Positions 34,705 through 44,432 of a stretch of 64,000 nt of DNA are shown one piece after another (position 1 is the stretch's first letter; each line of letters opens with the position of its first letter). A model generated the notes under the pieces. The model saw nothing but the letters and a program-made list of their open reading frames with translations, was not told the DNA's origin and did no database searches. A program made the position numbers and the translations under genes. The stretch comes from Enterobacterales bacterium. GTDB lineage: Bacteria > Pseudomonadota > Gammaproteobacteria > Enterobacterales > Enterobacteriaceae. The DNA is taken from NCBI GenBank assembly GCA_015654925.1, contig JAATFX010000137.1, forward strand, positions 1 through 64,000. The letters are read 5' to 3'.

Positions 34705-35474
34705 TGAAGCTAGGCCTCGCTCAAATTACCGGCGCCCCTGGAAGTGAAGACGAGATGATCGGCTGGGTGCGCGTGGCGATGGATGCCCTGCCCGCGGCCG
34801 ATCTGGTAGTGCTGCCGGAACTGGCCCTGTGCGGTTATGACGATCCGGCGCGTATCCGCCGCCTGGCCCTGGCGCAAGGAGAGGCCACATTGGCTAAACT
34901 GGCCGCGCTGGCGCGGGAAAAACGGCAGGCGCTGGCCTTTGGCTACGCCGAACGCGGCGCGGCGGGCTTATATAATGCGATGCAGGTTATCGATCCCCTG
35001 GGCCGGGTGCTGGCGAATTACCGCAAGACCCACCTGTGGTCCGGGTATGAGACGGCGCTGTTTCGCCCCGGCGACGGCCTGGTCACCTTCGGGCTGGCGG
35101 GTTTGCGCTTTGGCATGCTGATCTGCTACGACCTTGATTTTCCGGAAGCGGCCCGCGCCCAGGCCATCGGCGGACTTGATTGCCTGTTGTGCATCAGCGC
35201 CACCACGGCGGGCTACGACGTGGTGCCCCGCCATGTGGTACCCGCGCGCGCTTATGAAAATGGCTGTTTTGTCGCATTCGTCAACCGCGGCGATACCACC
35301 GGCGCCTTCCCCTGCATCGGCCAAAGCCGGCTTGCCGGGCCGGACGGGGGAAGCATCACGGCGTCGGCAAATAACGGCGCCGCTTATCTGACGGGTGAAA
35401 TAGACGGCCAAAAGCTGCGGGATTGGCGGCGACAACATGATTATTTCGCCGACCGGCGGGCAGACCTCTATTAG
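34704..35474 (+). CDS. Carbon-nitrogen hydrolase (nitrilase superfamily)
   Basis: The 256-residue protein has the Glu-Lys-Cys triad of the superfamily: E in LVVLPELALCGYD, K in NYRKTHLWSGYE and C in GMLICYDLDFPEAAR. Length and motifs fit aliphatic amidases or omega-amidase-like members rather than true nitrilases. Its start overlaps the CocE stop by one base, so it probably acts on the product released by that hydrolase. Confidence 0.9.
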   Translation: MKLGLAQITGAPGSEDEMIGWVRVAMDALPAADLVVLPELALCGYDDPARIRRLALAQGEATLAKLAALAREKRQALAFGYAERGAAGLYNAMQVIDPLGRVLANYRKTHLWSGYETALFRPGDGLVTFGLAGLRFGMLICYDLDFPEAARAQAIGGLDCLLCISATTAGYDVVPRHVVPARAYENGCFVAFVNRGDTTGAFPCIGQSRLAGPDGGSITASANNGAAYLTGEIDGQKLRDWRRQHDYFADRRADLY

Positions 35475-35489
35475 GCGCCGCAGGCGCGA

Positions 35490-36458
35490 CTAGCCATGCT
35501 TGGCGCGCCTGACCCGGCGCATTTCCGACGGTAGAACGCCAAAAGCCCGGCGAAACCAGCCGGCAAAGTGCGACGTGGAGCTAAAACCGACCGACACCGC
35601 CACATCGATAATCGATAAATCGGAATAGATCAGCATCTCGCGCGCCTGTTCCAGGCGCAACTCCAGGTAATAACGTTGCGGCGTCTTGGCGAAGTGGCGG
35701 CCGAACAGGCGTTCAAGCTGGCGTTTGCCGATGCCCGCCCGCGCCGATACTTCCGGCAGCGTAATCGGGTCCTCGATATGCGCCTGCATCACGGCGATGG
35801 CCGTCCCCAGCGTCTCGGGGATGGGAGAACGGTTCGGGCGCCCGCCGCGCTGCTCGTCGGCGGCGCTGCGAATGCGTTCGTGATGGAACTGATTGGCCAC
35901 GGCGGTGGCGCGATCCCCGCCGTGGCGCTCGGCAATCAAATTAAGCATCATATCCATGGCCGCCGTGCCGCCGGAGCAGGTGAGGCGGCCGCGGTCGATT
36001 TCATAGATTTTACGGGTGCATTCAATATCGGGGTAAGCCTCTTCAAATGCCGTGCGGCTTTCCCAATGGATAGTACAGCGATAGCCGGTAAGCAGGCCGC
36101 ATTTGGCCAGCAAAAACGTGCCGGTGGAAAGCGAGCCGATAAACAGACCGGCGCGCGCGGCCTGGCGCATGGCTTTGAGATAGCCGCGCTCGAACTTAGG
36201 CGCCACTACGCGTTCGCCGCCGCAGATAAACAAATAATGGGAACCGGGCAGCACGTCGTTTATGGCGCGGGTGGCAAAAAGAATGCCGTTGGCGGCCTCC
36301 ACCGGTTCCCCGTTCAGGCTGGCCAGGTGCCAGGCAAAGGCCTGTTTCTCGTAGAGCCGGTTGTAGGAGCGCAGCGGTTCGATGGCCGAGGCCAGGCTCA
36401 TCATGGAAAAATCATGCCCGAGCAGAAACGTGAAAACGAGGGGTTCAACCGGGGACAT
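35490..36458 (-). CDS. GlxA-family regulator (DJ-1/PfpI plus AraC HTH)
   Basis: The 322-residue protein has an N-terminal class-I-glutamine-amidotransferase-like domain (about 1-180; FTFLLGHDFSMMSLASAIEP, LFICGGERV) and a C-terminal AraC HTH (about 220-315; RAGIGKRQLERLFGRHFAKT, then IIDVAVSVGFSSTSHFAGWF). The DJ-1 nucleophile cysteine is replaced by serine in IGSLSTGTFLLAKCGLL, so it is a sensor, not an enzyme. Lying between the two CocE transcription units, it is the probable regulator of both. Confidence 0.9.
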   Translation of the reverse strand: MSPVEPLVFTFLLGHDFSMMSLASAIEPLRSYNRLYEKQAFAWHLASLNGEPVEAANGILFATRAINDVLPGSHYLFICGGERVVAPKFERGYLKAMRQAARAGLFIGSLSTGTFLLAKCGLLTGYRCTIHWESRTAFEEAYPDIECTRKIYEIDRGRLTCSGGTAAMDMMLNLIAERHGGDRATAVANQFHHERIRSAADEQRGGRPNRSPIPETLGTAIAVMQAHIEDPITLPEVSARAGIGKRQLERLFGRHFAKTPQRYYLELRLEQAREMLIYSDLSIIDVAVSVGFSSTSHFAGWFRRAFGVLPSEMRRVRRAKHG

Positions 36459-36555
36459 GTCATGAGTTACCGCTGGTAGCTGGTTACGCTTAATTTGGCC
36501 TCTCCCCCTCGCTGTTTAACGGGTCACGGCCCGCCACGCTTTAATACTACCCCAA

Positions 36556-38568
36556 TCAGGCCGGCTTACCGTTATTTCTTATGGCAAATTGATGTTCCCA
36601 CTGCCGGTCATATACCACTTGTTGATTTTCCCGCGCCTCGTAGCGGGAAAGCAGGTGCAGGGCGCCATCTTTCCATGCCAGCCGGGTTTCGCAACGCAGC
36701 TCGATAAACCAGCCGGGACGCATATAACGCTGCATGCGGATCGCCTCCCAGCGCGCGGTTTCCGGCGTGGCGCCGATTTCATAGACCTCATGGCCTTCAC
36801 TGTCGAAACTCAGCTCGCCGATGCGGGTTTTTTGACGCCGGGCATCCATGGTCACCCGGTGAAGATTACTGCCGGCATCCCAATGCACTTGGCGGGAGGT
36901 GGTTTCCGCGCGCAACACCTCATGTTCCAGCGCCGGCGCCGAGCGGGCGGGGCCAAAGGCATCCGGCCGATCCAGCACGCCTGCGGGGCGGGACGGCAGG
37001 CGCAAAACCGCGCCGGCGGGACGTAAAGCGACCGGCCCCTGGCCCGGTTCGACCCAGGCCATCGGCCAGTAGGTGGTGGACAAGGCCAAACGCACCCGGC
37101 AGCCGGGGGAAAAGCGATATGCCACGCCCTTCAAGGGCAATGACACGCGAAAGAACTGTCCGGCCGGCACATCGGGACGGGTCAACCGGTGAATACCAAA
37201 GGTAATACGCGACGATCGTCCGCCGGCATCCACCTCGTTAAGGCGCAGCACCAGCATGGCCGCTGGGCTGTCAAAGGCGATATCCACTTCCAGCCCGGCC
37301 TTGCCGCAGAGTATTAGCGGTTCATCCAGCACCGGGGTGTCGAAGCATACCGACAGTCCGTCATCCTGGCGCTGGTCGCCCTGGAACTCCGGCGCATTGC
37401 CGCCGCCGTCGAGCGGGCACCATTCGCCGCCCATCAGACCGCAGTGCATCGGTGTATCAATCATCATAGCGGGCGCCGGCGCCGGCACGCCGGTGGTCAA
37501 CTGCCCTGGAGCCAGGTAAAAATCCCGGGTGGCAGTTCCCGCCTGCCAGCCCGGCGCGGTGATCCAATGGCCGTCCAACGTCAGTGATGACGGTTCGGAG
37601 CGTAAATGCTCCCCTTGCCACAGATGCAGCATCGGTTCGTCCATGATGCCGGTATCCTCGCCGAGCAGCCATTGACGCCAAAAGCGCAGGCACTCCCCCA
37701 GAAAATCGATGGCCGGCCCCGGGGTACCCCAGTTCGGATAGATATGGGTCCAGGGTCCGATCAGCCCTTTGCGCGGCACGGCCAGATGCTGCATCATCCG
37801 CAAGATGGCGTCGGAGTAACCGTCGGTCCAGCCGCCGACCGCATAGACCGCGCACTGGATATCGCCATAATTTTCATTTACCGATCCGTGCCGCCAGAAA
37901 TCATCGCGCTCCATGTGCGCCAGCCATTGTCCCAGCGGCGGTTCTATACCCTGCAAACGTTCCAGCCACAAATCGCGCCAGCCCTCGCCCACATGGGCCG
38001 GGTCCAGCGGACGGCCCAGTTGGGTAAATAACCCGCTGCCCCATTGCAGCCCGTCGGTAAGCAATGCGCCGCCCATAAAATGCACGTCGTCGGTATAACG
38101 ATCGTCGGTGGAGCAGCAGGTAATAATCGCCTTCAGCGCCGGCGGCCGGCGGGCGGCGATTTGCAGCGCCGCGAACCCGCCCCACGAAATACCGATCATC
38201 CCCACGCTGCCGTTGCTCCAGTCCTGTGCCGCAATCCAGGCGATAACCTCCACCGCATCATCCTGTTCCCGCGCTAGGTATTCGTCCCGCAGCAACCCCG
38301 TCGAATTACCGCTGCCGCGCAGGTCGATACGCATGGCGGCCATGCCCCCGGCGGCAAAAAAGCCGTGGATCATCGAGTCGCCCACCGCCGTATTATCGGA
38401 CTGGCGATAAGGAATCCATTCCAAGACCAGCGGCACCCGGCCGCCGCCATCCGGTAGCCACAGGCGGGCAGCCAGGCGCGTACCGTCGGACAGCGGGATC
38501 ATCAGTTGGCGAAAAGCCGGCGCCGCCCCCATGGGAACCTCCGGCGGGTGTGCTACAGAATCTGACAT
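36556..38568 (-). CDS. CocE/NonD-family alpha/beta-hydrolase (copy 2)
   Basis: The 670-residue protein begins at ATG 38566-38568, preceded by GGAGG. Its frame is open further upstream, but that portion overlaps the MFS gene and is not coding. Nucleophile motif GMIGISWGGFAALQIAA, acid in GGWTDGYSD and histidine in GPWTHIYPN match copy 1 position for position, and the jelly-roll C-terminal domain is present. It closes an operon with an MFS transporter and a peptide-type importer, so the substrate is likely imported as an amide or peptide-like molecule. The two copies probably differ in specificity. Confidence 0.9.
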   Translation of the reverse strand: MSDSVAHPPEVPMGAAPAFRQLMIPLSDGTRLAARLWLPDGGGRVPLVLEWIPYRQSDNTAVGDSMIHGFFAAGGMAAMRIDLRGSGNSTGLLRDEYLAREQDDAVEVIAWIAAQDWSNGSVGMIGISWGGFAALQIAARRPPALKAIITCCSTDDRYTDDVHFMGGALLTDGLQWGSGLFTQLGRPLDPAHVGEGWRDLWLERLQGIEPPLGQWLAHMERDDFWRHGSVNENYGDIQCAVYAVGGWTDGYSDAILRMMQHLAVPRKGLIGPWTHIYPNWGTPGPAIDFLGECLRFWRQWLLGEDTGIMDEPMLHLWQGEHLRSEPSSLTLDGHWITAPGWQAGTATRDFYLAPGQLTTGVPAPAPAMMIDTPMHCGLMGGEWCPLDGGGNAPEFQGDQRQDDGLSVCFDTPVLDEPLILCGKAGLEVDIAFDSPAAMLVLRLNEVDAGGRSSRITFGIHRLTRPDVPAGQFFRVSLPLKGVAYRFSPGCRVRLALSTTYWPMAWVEPGQGPVALRPAGAVLRLPSRPAGVLDRPDAFGPARSAPALEHEVLRAETTSRQVHWDAGSNLHRVTMDARRQKTRIGELSFDSEGHEVYEIGATPETARWEAIRMQRYMRPGWFIELRCETRLAWKDGALHLLSRYEARENQQVVYDRQWEHQFAIRNNGKPA

Positions 38569-38600
38569 GGTTACGCCTCCAGGCGAAGAAAAATGAATAT

Positions 38601-39866
38601 TTAAGCGTGGCGATGGGCGCCGAAACGGTCCCAACCGGCGATGCAGGCCACGCCGGCCAGGCAAATCGCGCCGCCGATAATCATGGTTAACGGCAGGCCG
38701 ATAAGCTGCGCCACGCCCCCGCAGATAATGGCGCCGATGGGAACGGTGCCTATCAGCATCATTGAATAAAACGACATCAGCCTCCCGCGCAGTCCGTCGG
38801 GCACCCGATACTGAAGCAGCGAATTCGACGTCAGGTTCTGGGTCAGGATGGCGTAGCCGATGGGGGCGGCGATCAGGGCGCTGAGCCAGAACAAATGCGA
38901 CAGGCCCAGGCAAATCTGCGACAGGCCCAGCATTAGCGCCGCCCACATCGGCCACGGACGCATATTGCCGATATCGCTGCTCCACGTCAGGCGCAGGGCG
39001 GCGATGAGCGCGCCGACGCCGGTGATGCTCATCAAAATGCCGGACCCGGCCGGGCCGCCGTTCAACACCGTATCCGCCAGCATCGGCAAGAAAGAAAAGT
39101 AAGGCACGCTGGTCAGGCTGCACAGCCCGACCAGCAGCAAAATCCGCAGGGCATCGGGATCGTGGCGCAGGAACCTCAGCCCTTCGCCCATTTCCATTAG
39201 CAGGCTGCCGCTGCGGGTCACCGGCGGACGCTGGGGAATACGCATGGTGGATAAAAACAAAATCAGCGGCACATAAGAGGCGGCGATAAAGGCAAAACAC
39301 CACCCTTCCCCGACGGTGTCCACCAGCACGCCCCCCAGGGCGGGGCCGATTAGCCGCGCGCCGTTGAAAATCACCGAGTTAAGCGCCAGCGCATTGCCCA
39401 GGTCGTTATACTCCACCAAATCGATCACCAGCGATTGCCGACCGGGTAAGTCAAAGGCGCCGATCAGGCCCAGGCCCAGGGCAATCACGATGGCGATTTC
39501 ACCGGTAATCCAATGATTTAAGGTTAACAAGGCCAGCAATGACACCAGCAGCGTCAAGCCGATTTGCGTGGCGAGCACCAGCCGGCGGCGGTCGCAGCGA
39601 TCGACGATCACCCCGGTGAATAACCCGAACAACAGGATGGGTCCCTGGCTGCAAAACGCCAGCAGCCCGAGCATTACGGGCGATGACACCCCCAGCCGCC
39701 AGATAAGCCAGCCAAGGGCGATGGTATGTATCCAACTGCCGATCACGGATAGCAATTGGCCGCCGAAGAACCGGCGGTAATTGGGATGCCTGAGCGCGCT
39801 TCCGGCGGTGCGGAAACCTTTTTTAGGCGCAAGGGGAATACGGACAGTAGTCAAGGAAACTCCCAC
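38601..39866 (-). CDS. MFS transporter (EntS-like family)
   Basis: The 421-residue protein has twelve membrane segments with the EntS-like opening RTAGSALRHPNYRRFFGGQL and the cytoplasmic loop VIVDRCDRRRLVLATQ. The motif IGAFDLPGRQSLVIDLV near residue 150 is typical of the MFS-3 family, members of which export enterobactin or drugs. It sits 32 bases upstream of CocE copy 2 and downstream of the binding-protein gene, so it may export a toxic product of the pathway. Confidence 0.88.
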   Translation of the reverse strand: MGVSLTTVRIPLAPKKGFRTAGSALRHPNYRRFFGGQLLSVIGSWIHTIALGWLIWRLGVSSPVMLGLLAFCSQGPILLFGLFTGVIVDRCDRRRLVLATQIGLTLLVSLLALLTLNHWITGEIAIVIALGLGLIGAFDLPGRQSLVIDLVEYNDLGNALALNSVIFNGARLIGPALGGVLVDTVGEGWCFAFIAASYVPLILFLSTMRIPQRPPVTRSGSLLMEMGEGLRFLRHDPDALRILLLVGLCSLTSVPYFSFLPMLADTVLNGGPAGSGILMSITGVGALIAALRLTWSSDIGNMRPWPMWAALMLGLSQICLGLSHLFWLSALIAAPIGYAILTQNLTSNSLLQYRVPDGLRGRLMSFYSMMLIGTVPIGAIICGGVAQLIGLPLTMIIGGAICLAGVACIAGWDRFGAHRHA

Positions 39867-39963
39867 GTCCGGCTCCGGGCATCATCAACTGCCCCGGGCC
39901 GATATTCGCGTTTTTTTAGTGATAAGGCCCGGCGCTACGTGCCCGGGCGGTCATACCGGACAA

Positions 39964-41541
39964 TCAGACGCTCTTGATCTCGCGGAATAAAGGCCACTGG
40001 CCGTCAGGGGTCCAGGCGCCTTTGATATGGTTCGGGGTCACCCAGGCATTGCTGCCGTGATAAAGGAAAACGTAGGCGCCGGTTTCCTCCAGTTGATCCT
40101 GGAGTTTGACGTACATGGCGGCACGCTTGGCCTGATCCAGTTCGTTGGCCGCGTCGGCGCTCAATTGATCCCAGGCTTTGTCGCAGGTGCGCTGAGTGTT
40201 CCAGATACCCACCTGGGCGCAGGTAAACCAGGCGGTCACCCAGCTGGCGTCCGGGGCGGTGGTAAAAGTGGTGATGCGCAACTGGGAATCTTTCCAGGCG
40301 TCCCCTTCGGATTCCTGGGCCGCCGCGACAAACGCGGCGCTATCCATCTGGTTGATTTTCAGCTGGATGCCCACCTCCGCCAACTGGGCCTGGATCACCT
40401 GGGCCACCGTGCCGCCGTCGGTGGACGAATTCAGGTCCAGCCGCAGTTGCAGGTTGGCGACGCCGGCTTCCTTAAGCAGGCGTTTGGCATCGGCGGTGGA
40501 GAAAGGGTAGATATTTTTGCTGCGCGCGCCCGGCAGCGGCGGCGGCACCAGTCCGAACGCCGGTTTCACCGCGCCGCCAAAGGCGGCGTCAAGAATGGAC
40601 GGCACATCGATGGCCTGCTGAATCGCCCGGCGCACCCGCACATCTTTGAGCAGCGGATGATCGACATTCATACCCAGCCAGGTATAGGCCAGCGCCGGAC
40701 GGATGGTCAGGGTGGTGCCGTCCACACCCTGCTGATACTTGGGGATGGCGCTGATATTAATTTTGGTCATATCCAAATCGCCGGCTTCAAATGCAATTTC
40801 CGCCGTATTCAGATCGCCAATGGGCACCAGCTGGATTTGGTCATAAAAGCTATGCGCGCCGCTCCAGTTTTCATTGCGTACCAGGGTCAGCCGCTCGCGG
40901 GGCTGCCACTCGCCGATTTTATACGGACCGGATGAGGCCAGCGGATCGGCGGCGATCTTTTTGTCCTTGGCGGCTTCCACCGCTTTTTTGCAAATTATCA
41001 GGCCCGAGGCATGGGGCAGCGTGCTGGTAAACAGCGGCGCGAACGGGTGTTTCAGGTGAATAATACCTTCATAGGTACCGGTGACCTCCACATGATCCAG
41101 CGCGTCCCAATCGGTGGCGTAGATGGCCGAAAGCTTGGGATCGAGGAAACGTTCATATGAATATTTCACATCTTCCGCCGTCATTTCGCCAAAATTGCCG
41201 GTCCATTTAATCCCGGGCTTCAGTTTAAAATGCACCGTCAGCGGGTCCACTTGTTCCAGCACCTCGGCCGCATCCAGTTGCCATCCCCATTCGGTGCCGG
41301 ACTTGTACTGGCACAGGCCGGAGTAGACCGCGAACATCACCATTTCGTCATACCAGCCGCTGCGGTTGGCCGGATCGAGATTGGTAATGTCCTGGTCATT
41401 TTGCACCCGCAGGATTTTGTTTTTATTATCCGCGGCAAAGGCCAGCGTCTGGCCGCCAATCATCAGAGAGCTGGACGCCCCGGCGGCGAGGATAGCCATG
41501 GTTTTAATCAGATCGCGTCTGTTCATCGAGGGGCCTTTCAT
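39964..41541 (-). CDS. Peptide/nickel-type ABC substrate-binding protein, Tat-like signal
   Basis: The 525-residue protein belongs to SBP family 5. The N-terminus has a Tat-like twin-arginine motif MNRRDLIKTMAILAAGASSS. The mature part has KILRVQNDQDITNLDPANRS, the family helix segment VKFKLKPGIKWTG-like (seen as VHFKLKPGIKWTGNFGEMTA) and FVAAAQESEG near the end. GGAG eight bases before ATG 41541 supports that start; the in-frame ATG at 41526 lacks a good site. It overlaps the ATPase gene by ATGA. It binds the peptide-like substrate of the importer. Confidence 0.9.
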   Translation of the reverse strand: MKGPSMNRRDLIKTMAILAAGASSSLMIGGQTLAFAADNKNKILRVQNDQDITNLDPANRSGWYDEMVMFAVYSGLCQYKSGTEWGWQLDAAEVLEQVDPLTVHFKLKPGIKWTGNFGEMTAEDVKYSYERFLDPKLSAIYATDWDALDHVEVTGTYEGIIHLKHPFAPLFTSTLPHASGLIICKKAVEAAKDKKIAADPLASSGPYKIGEWQPRERLTLVRNENWSGAHSFYDQIQLVPIGDLNTAEIAFEAGDLDMTKINISAIPKYQQGVDGTTLTIRPALAYTWLGMNVDHPLLKDVRVRRAIQQAIDVPSILDAAFGGAVKPAFGLVPPPLPGARSKNIYPFSTADAKRLLKEAGVANLQLRLDLNSSTDGGTVAQVIQAQLAEVGIQLKINQMDSAAFVAAAQESEGDAWKDSQLRITTFTTAPDASWVTAWFTCAQVGIWNTQRTCDKAWDQLSADAANELDQAKRAAMYVKLQDQLEETGAYVFLYHGSNAWVTPNHIKGAWTPDGQWPLFREIKSV

Positions 41542-42548
41542 GGATGCATCTCCGTTAAGCTAAGGCGGCCGGTCTGGGCCGAAAGGGGTTGGGCGTTAAT
41601 TAACGGGGTATGACAGGCGACCTGATGCTCCCCGCTGAGTGAATGCAACGACGGCGCCGCGGCGCGGCAGTAGTCGGTGGCCAGCGGGCAGCGGGTATGG
41701 AACTCGCAGCCCGACGGGCGGTGCGACAAAGTAGGCACTTCCCCGGTCAATACGCCCGCGCCCGGCAGCTTATGTTTGCTTTTAGCGCCGAGCAGAGCCT
41801 GGGTATAGGGGTGCGCCGGCGCGCGGAACACCACATCGGTCGGGCCGGTTTCCACTATGCGCCCCAGGTACATGATGGCGATGCGATCGGTTACATGACG
41901 GGTAATCGCCAGGTTATGGGTAATGATCAGGTAACTCATGCCCAACTCCTGCTGCAATGAGGTCAGCAGGTTAAGCAGCTCGCCCTGAACCGACAGGTCC
42001 AGTCCGGCGGTGGGTTCATCGGCGATAATCAGCTTGGGCCGCAGGGCCAGGGCGCGGGCCACCGCCACCCGCCGGGCCTGGCCGCCGGATAATTGATGGG
42101 GATAACGGTCCAAAAACAGCGACGGCAGGCCGACCAGATCCAGCAAGCGGGAAGCTTCGGCCCGGCGCTTGATATCGCGCCCGTTAACGGTGAAAGGCTC
42201 GGTCACCAGGTGCTCCACCGTCATGCGCGGGTCCAGGGCGGCCATCGGGTCCTGGAAAATCAGCCCGGTTTCCCGGCGAATCGCGCGCCAGGACAGATCG
42301 CTGGCGTCATTGGGTTCCCGCCCGTTGACCTGAATGCTGCCGCGGGCGATGGGCGCCAGGCCAATCACCGTGCGGCCAAGGGTGGTTTTACCGCTGCCGC
42401 TTTCACCGATAAGTCCCAGGGTCTTGCCGGGCGGCACATGCAGGCTGACGCCCGCCAGCACATCCACATGTTTAACCGCGCCGGGTTGCAGGCGGCTGAA
42501 CAGACTGCCGGTTTTATACCGGACGACCAAATCGTGTATTTCAAGCAT
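41538..42548 (-). CDS. Dipeptide/oligopeptide ABC transporter ATP-binding protein (DppF/OppF type)
   Basis: The 336-residue protein has Walker A GESGSGKTTLGR, signature LSGGQARRVAVARAL, Walker B KLIIADEPTAGLDLS and the C-terminal oligopeptide-transporter extension with cysteines (CEFHTRCPLATDYC). That extension in the Opp/Dpp family carries an iron-sulphur cluster. It overlaps the preceding ATPase gene by 8 bases. Confidence 0.93.
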   Translation of the reverse strand: MLEIHDLVVRYKTGSLFSRLQPGAVKHVDVLAGVSLHVPPGKTLGLIGESGSGKTTLGRTVIGLAPIARGSIQVNGREPNDASDLSWRAIRRETGLIFQDPMAALDPRMTVEHLVTEPFTVNGRDIKRRAEASRLLDLVGLPSLFLDRYPHQLSGGQARRVAVARALALRPKLIIADEPTAGLDLSVQGELLNLLTSLQQELGMSYLIITHNLAITRHVTDRIAIMYLGRIVETGPTDVVFRAPAHPYTQALLGAKSKHKLPGAGVLTGEVPTLSHRPSGCEFHTRCPLATDYCRAAAPSLHSLSGEHQVACHTPLINAQPLSAQTGRLSLTEMHP

Positions 42549-43509
42549 GGGCGCTCACCTTATGACAACGAACCACCCAGCCGCTGTCGTCCAGCACGGT
42601 ATCGGCGGGATTCAGGCCGGCGCACGGCGCGAAAGCAGCGGCGCAGCGGGGTTGGAACGGACAGCCGACCCGCCCGACGCTGGGCATGGGCACCGAGCCG
42701 GCAATAAACGGTAATTCACGGGTGGCCACCTCGATACGCTCGGGATCGCACGCCAGCAACGCCTGGGTATAGGGATGGGACGGCGAACCGAAAATCTGCG
42801 CTATCGGTCCGGCTTCTACGATCTCGCCGGCGTACATCACCGCCACTTTGTCGCATAGGGCGCTGACCAAATGCAGATCGTGAGTGACAAAGATAATGGC
42901 GCCGTCGACCAGTTCCCGGCTGGCCCGCAGGACTTCCACCACCTGCATTTCCGTGGTGGCGTCCAGGGCGGTGGTGGGTTCATCGGCGATCAGCAATTCC
43001 GGCTCGGTCAATAGGGCGGCGGCGATGGCGATGCGCTGGCGGATACCGCCGCTCAGCTCGTGGGGGTATTGCTTTAATCGCCCCCGCGGATCGGAAATGC
43101 CCACCCGCTCCAGCATCACCAGGGCGCGCGCCATTTTGTCCGCCTTTGAACCGGCTTTATGGTGCTGGAATGCCAGCAATTGCTTGCCGATGGTAATCAC
43201 CGGGTTCAAGGCGGTGAACGGGTCCTGGGACACCGTGGCGATACCGTTGCCGCGCAGTTGCCGCTGGGCATGCGCCGGCAAATCGAGCAGGTTGCGCCCC
43301 TTATAACGCAATTGGCCGGAGGCATGGGCGTTGGCGGGCAGCAGGGTAAGCATGGCGCCGACCAGCGTGGATTTACCCGATCCGCTCTCACCCACCAGAC
43401 CCAACACTTCGCCTTTATCCACGGTCAGGGAAATATTGCGCACCGCTTTCAGCGGGCCTTTGGCGGAGTCATAAGCCACCGTCAGATCTTCAATTTCCAG
43501 CAGCGCCAT
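42541..43509 (-). CDS. Dipeptide/oligopeptide ABC transporter ATP-binding protein (DppD/OppD type)
   Basis: The 322-residue protein has Walker A GESGSGKSTLVGA, signature LSGGIRQRIAIAAAL, Walker B ELLIADEPTTALDATTEMQV and the C-terminal cysteine extension (VGCPFQPRCAAAFAPC). It starts with ATG overlapping the permease stop as TGATG. With the DppF-type partner it forms the asymmetric ATPase pair of the importer. Confidence 0.93.
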   Translation of the reverse strand: MALLEIEDLTVAYDSAKGPLKAVRNISLTVDKGEVLGLVGESGSGKSTLVGAMLTLLPANAHASGQLRYKGRNLLDLPAHAQRQLRGNGIATVSQDPFTALNPVITIGKQLLAFQHHKAGSKADKMARALVMLERVGISDPRGRLKQYPHELSGGIRQRIAIAAALLTEPELLIADEPTTALDATTEMQVVEVLRASRELVDGAIIFVTHDLHLVSALCDKVAVMYAGEIVEAGPIAQIFGSPSHPYTQALLACDPERIEVATRELPFIAGSVPMPSVGRVGCPFQPRCAAAFAPCAGLNPADTVLDDSGWVVRCHKVSAHA

Positions 43510-44432
43510 CAGTTATCTCCCTTTGATTGCCGGGCCGTGCGGGGATCGAGCGCATCGCGCAGGGCCTCGCCGAGAAAGGTGAATCCCAGGGTGGCCAGGA
43601 TGATGGGTAAACCGGCGGCGATAACGATATGCGGCGCCTGCCGGATAAACGAGTAGCCGTCGTTAAGCACCGTGCCCCAGCTGGCGTCGGGGGGCTGCAC
43701 GCCCTGGCCGAGAAAGCTCAGCCCGGACTCGATGGCGATCACCGCCGGGATATCCATGGCCACCAGCACCAATAAGGTGCCGGTCAGGTTGGGAATCAGA
43801 TGCCGGAACACCACGCTTAACGGGGACGCGCCCATGGCCCGGGCGGCGATAATATATTCCATGCGCTTTAGCACCCGCGTCTGGCTGCGCACCACCCGGA
43901 AATAGCCCGGCACCATAAACGTGATAATGATCATGATGATGGTGGCGACGCTTGAGCCAATCAGCGTCACCACCGCCAGCGCGAATAAAATCATCGGAAT
44001 CGACATCAGCGAGTCGCAAAATAGCATCAGCAGCGTATCGATTTGCCGCGGGCCGTAGCCCGCCAGCAGTCCCAGCATCGACCCGATCAACAGCGCGCCG
44101 CCGGTGCCCAAAAACGCCACCGTCATCGCGATGCGGCTGCCGTAAATCAGGCGCGACAGCACATCGCGCCCCAATTGATCGTTACCCAGCCAATAGTCCA
44201 TGCTCGGCCCCTTGAGCCGCAGGGCCGCCTTGATGGCAATAGGATCATGGGGCGCGAGCCAGGGGGCGAAAATCGCGCATAGCAGCAGCGCGCAGACGCA
44301 AATCAGCGCAAACCGTCCCATGCCCCCGGCCCAAACCTGGCGCAGGACCCGCACGATCCCCGCGCGCGGGGCGGCGTTTGGCTGCGGGGCGTCCAGCGCC
44401 GGGCTGGTGGTGGTGATAAGCGCCATGGTCAA
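43509..44432 (-). CDS. Dipeptide/oligopeptide ABC transporter permease (DppC/OppC type)
   Basis: The 307-residue protein has the N-terminal helix ALICVCALLLCAIFAPWLAP, the DppC motif region LGNDQLGRDVLSRLIYGSRI and the EAA loop EYIIAARAMGASPLSVVFRH followed by LIPNLTGTL. About six membrane helices. It overlaps the upstream permease gene by four bases. Confidence 0.93.
   Translation of the reverse strand: MTMALITTTSPALDAPQPNAAPRAGIVRVLRQVWAGGMGRFALICVCALLLCAIFAPWLAPHDPIAIKAALRLKGPSMDYWLGNDQLGRDVLSRLIYGSRIAMTVAFLGTGGALLIGSMLGLLAGYGPRQIDTLLMLFCDSLMSIPMILFALAVVTLIGSSVATIIMIIITFMVPGYFRVVRSQTRVLKRMEYIIAARAMGASPLSVVFRHLIPNLTGTLLVLVAMDIPAVIAIESGLSFLGQGVQPPDASWGTVLNDGYSFIRQAPHIVIAAGLPIILATLGFTFLGEALRDALDPRTARQSKGDN

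Noticed and set aside
38569..39303. Upstream in-frame extension of CocE copy 2 by 245 codons
   Set aside because: This part overlaps the MFS gene on the same strand in another frame. A ribosome site and the family start lie at 38568.
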